A stretch of DNA of 35,326 bases, from the NCBI GenBank assembly GCA_026414705.1, contig JAOAIM010000014.1, forward strand, positions 1 to 35,326, given 5' to 3'. Of this stretch, positions 35,168-35,326 are shown one piece after another. The position numbers were made by a program, and so were the translations under genes. The notes under the pieces were generated by a model. It ran no database searches. It saw only the letters and a list, made by a program, of their open reading frames with translations, and was not told the origin of the DNA. This DNA comes from Verrucomicrobiia bacterium (GTDB lineage Bacteria > Verrucomicrobiota > Verrucomicrobiia > Limisphaerales > JAOAIM01). Position 1 is the stretch's first letter; each line of letters begins with the position of its first letter.

Positions 35168-35202
35168 AACATCGAACATCGAACACTGAACAGCGAACAT
35201 CG
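35168..35202. repeat. Heptamer tandem array 3 (AACATCG type)
   Basis: Five 7-base units: AACATCG, AACATCG, AACACTG, AACAGCG, AACATCG. It shares its main unit with array 1 and flanks the paired REP-like hairpins on the right, while array 2 flanks them on the left. Confidence 0.85.
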
Positions 35203-35211
35203 AATGGGTGG

Positions 35212-35251
35212 TGGAGCGTCGGAGCGTGGGAAGCGTGGGAGCGTAGCGCAG
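35212..35251. repeat. Dispersed repeat element, second copy
   Basis: GGAGCGTCGGAGCGTGGG and AGCGTGGG words end in GTAGCGCAG, as in 34834-34870. The sequence that follows (GGCTTCCAGCC, then TTCCAGTCGGC) is a looser version of the paired palindromes, so the element includes the palindromic part. Confidence 0.65.
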
Positions 35252-35326
35252 GCTTCCAGCCGGCTGTGCCGCCAACTTCCAGTCGGCAAACCCAAAGCGG
35301 CGCCAAGCCGACGCACTCCAAAACCC

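Larger units (their letters stand above)
34554..35326. other. Gene-free repeat patch at the right edge
   Basis: After mpl, 773 bases hold no convincing gene. Short frames across it are built from repeat words. The content is three heptamer arrays, two dispersed direct repeats, a pair of palindromes, and one diverged plus two facing REP-like hairpins, listed separately. The first 130 bases (34554-34689) show no repeat and no clear terminator for mpl. Confidence 0.75.

Noticed and set aside
34763-35202. The heptamer arrays as a CRISPR array
   Set aside because: Units are 7 bases and contiguous, with no 25-40 base repeats, no unique spacers and no cas genes.

Overview
The window looks like chromosome from a GC-rich member of Verrucomicrobiota, most likely the Pedosphaera/Limisphaerales side of the phylum. 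This is inferred from the gene mix, not from a marker tree. The clues are a PEP-CTERM surface protein, a prepilin-like protein with an H-X9-DG tail motif, very large lamin-tail/CotH secreted proteins, Tat-exported Gfo/Idh/MocA dehydrogenases with a sugar isomerase and a DUF6807 protein, and intergenic heptamer and REP-like repeats.

Layout. 1-2560: a truncated small membrane protein, tRNA-Ser(GCU), then rplU, rpmA, a terminator and obgE, the classic L21-L27-Obg order. 2681-8907: a single-chain Type IIG restriction-modification enzyme whose stop overlaps the purL start, then a one-helix membrane peptide. 9001-15392 (minus): a very large secreted CotH/lamin-tail protein followed by a soluble histidine kinase with a cyclic-nucleotide-binding-like domain. 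15683-19494 (plus): a lamin-tail/Ig protein, an overlapping prepilin-like gene, a PEP-CTERM protein and a strong terminator. 19538-22782: two small proteins of unknown role, then a minus-strand pair of a Tat-exported oxidoreductase and a TIM-barrel isomerase/epimerase. 23087-27400 (plus): a cold-shock gene with its own promoter, hemW, a second Tat-exported oxidoreductase and a DUF6807 protein. 27414-30028 (minus): 5-formyl-THF cyclo-ligase, a probable hicA remnant and rarA. 30619-34553: a possible small gene, a double-SIS MurQ/GKRP-like protein, and divergently mpl. 34554-35326: a gene-free patch of heptamer tandem arrays, palindromes and paired inverted REP-like hairpins.

How genes fit together. 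Housekeeping genes (ribosome assembly, purine and folate metabolism, haem-type radical SAM, replication-fork ATPase) alternate with secreted and surface-protein clusters. The most unusual points are: a full-length MurQ-family double-SIS protein whose first domain lacks a catalytic glutamate, beside a murein-recycling ligase; an in-frame insert in purL that resembles the intergenic repeats; a long insert in the Obg domain of obgE; and a restriction enzyme translationally coupled to purL. No complete new multi-gene system is evident. The best candidates for undescribed biology are the GKRP-like protein and the repeat family that appears both between genes and inside purL.
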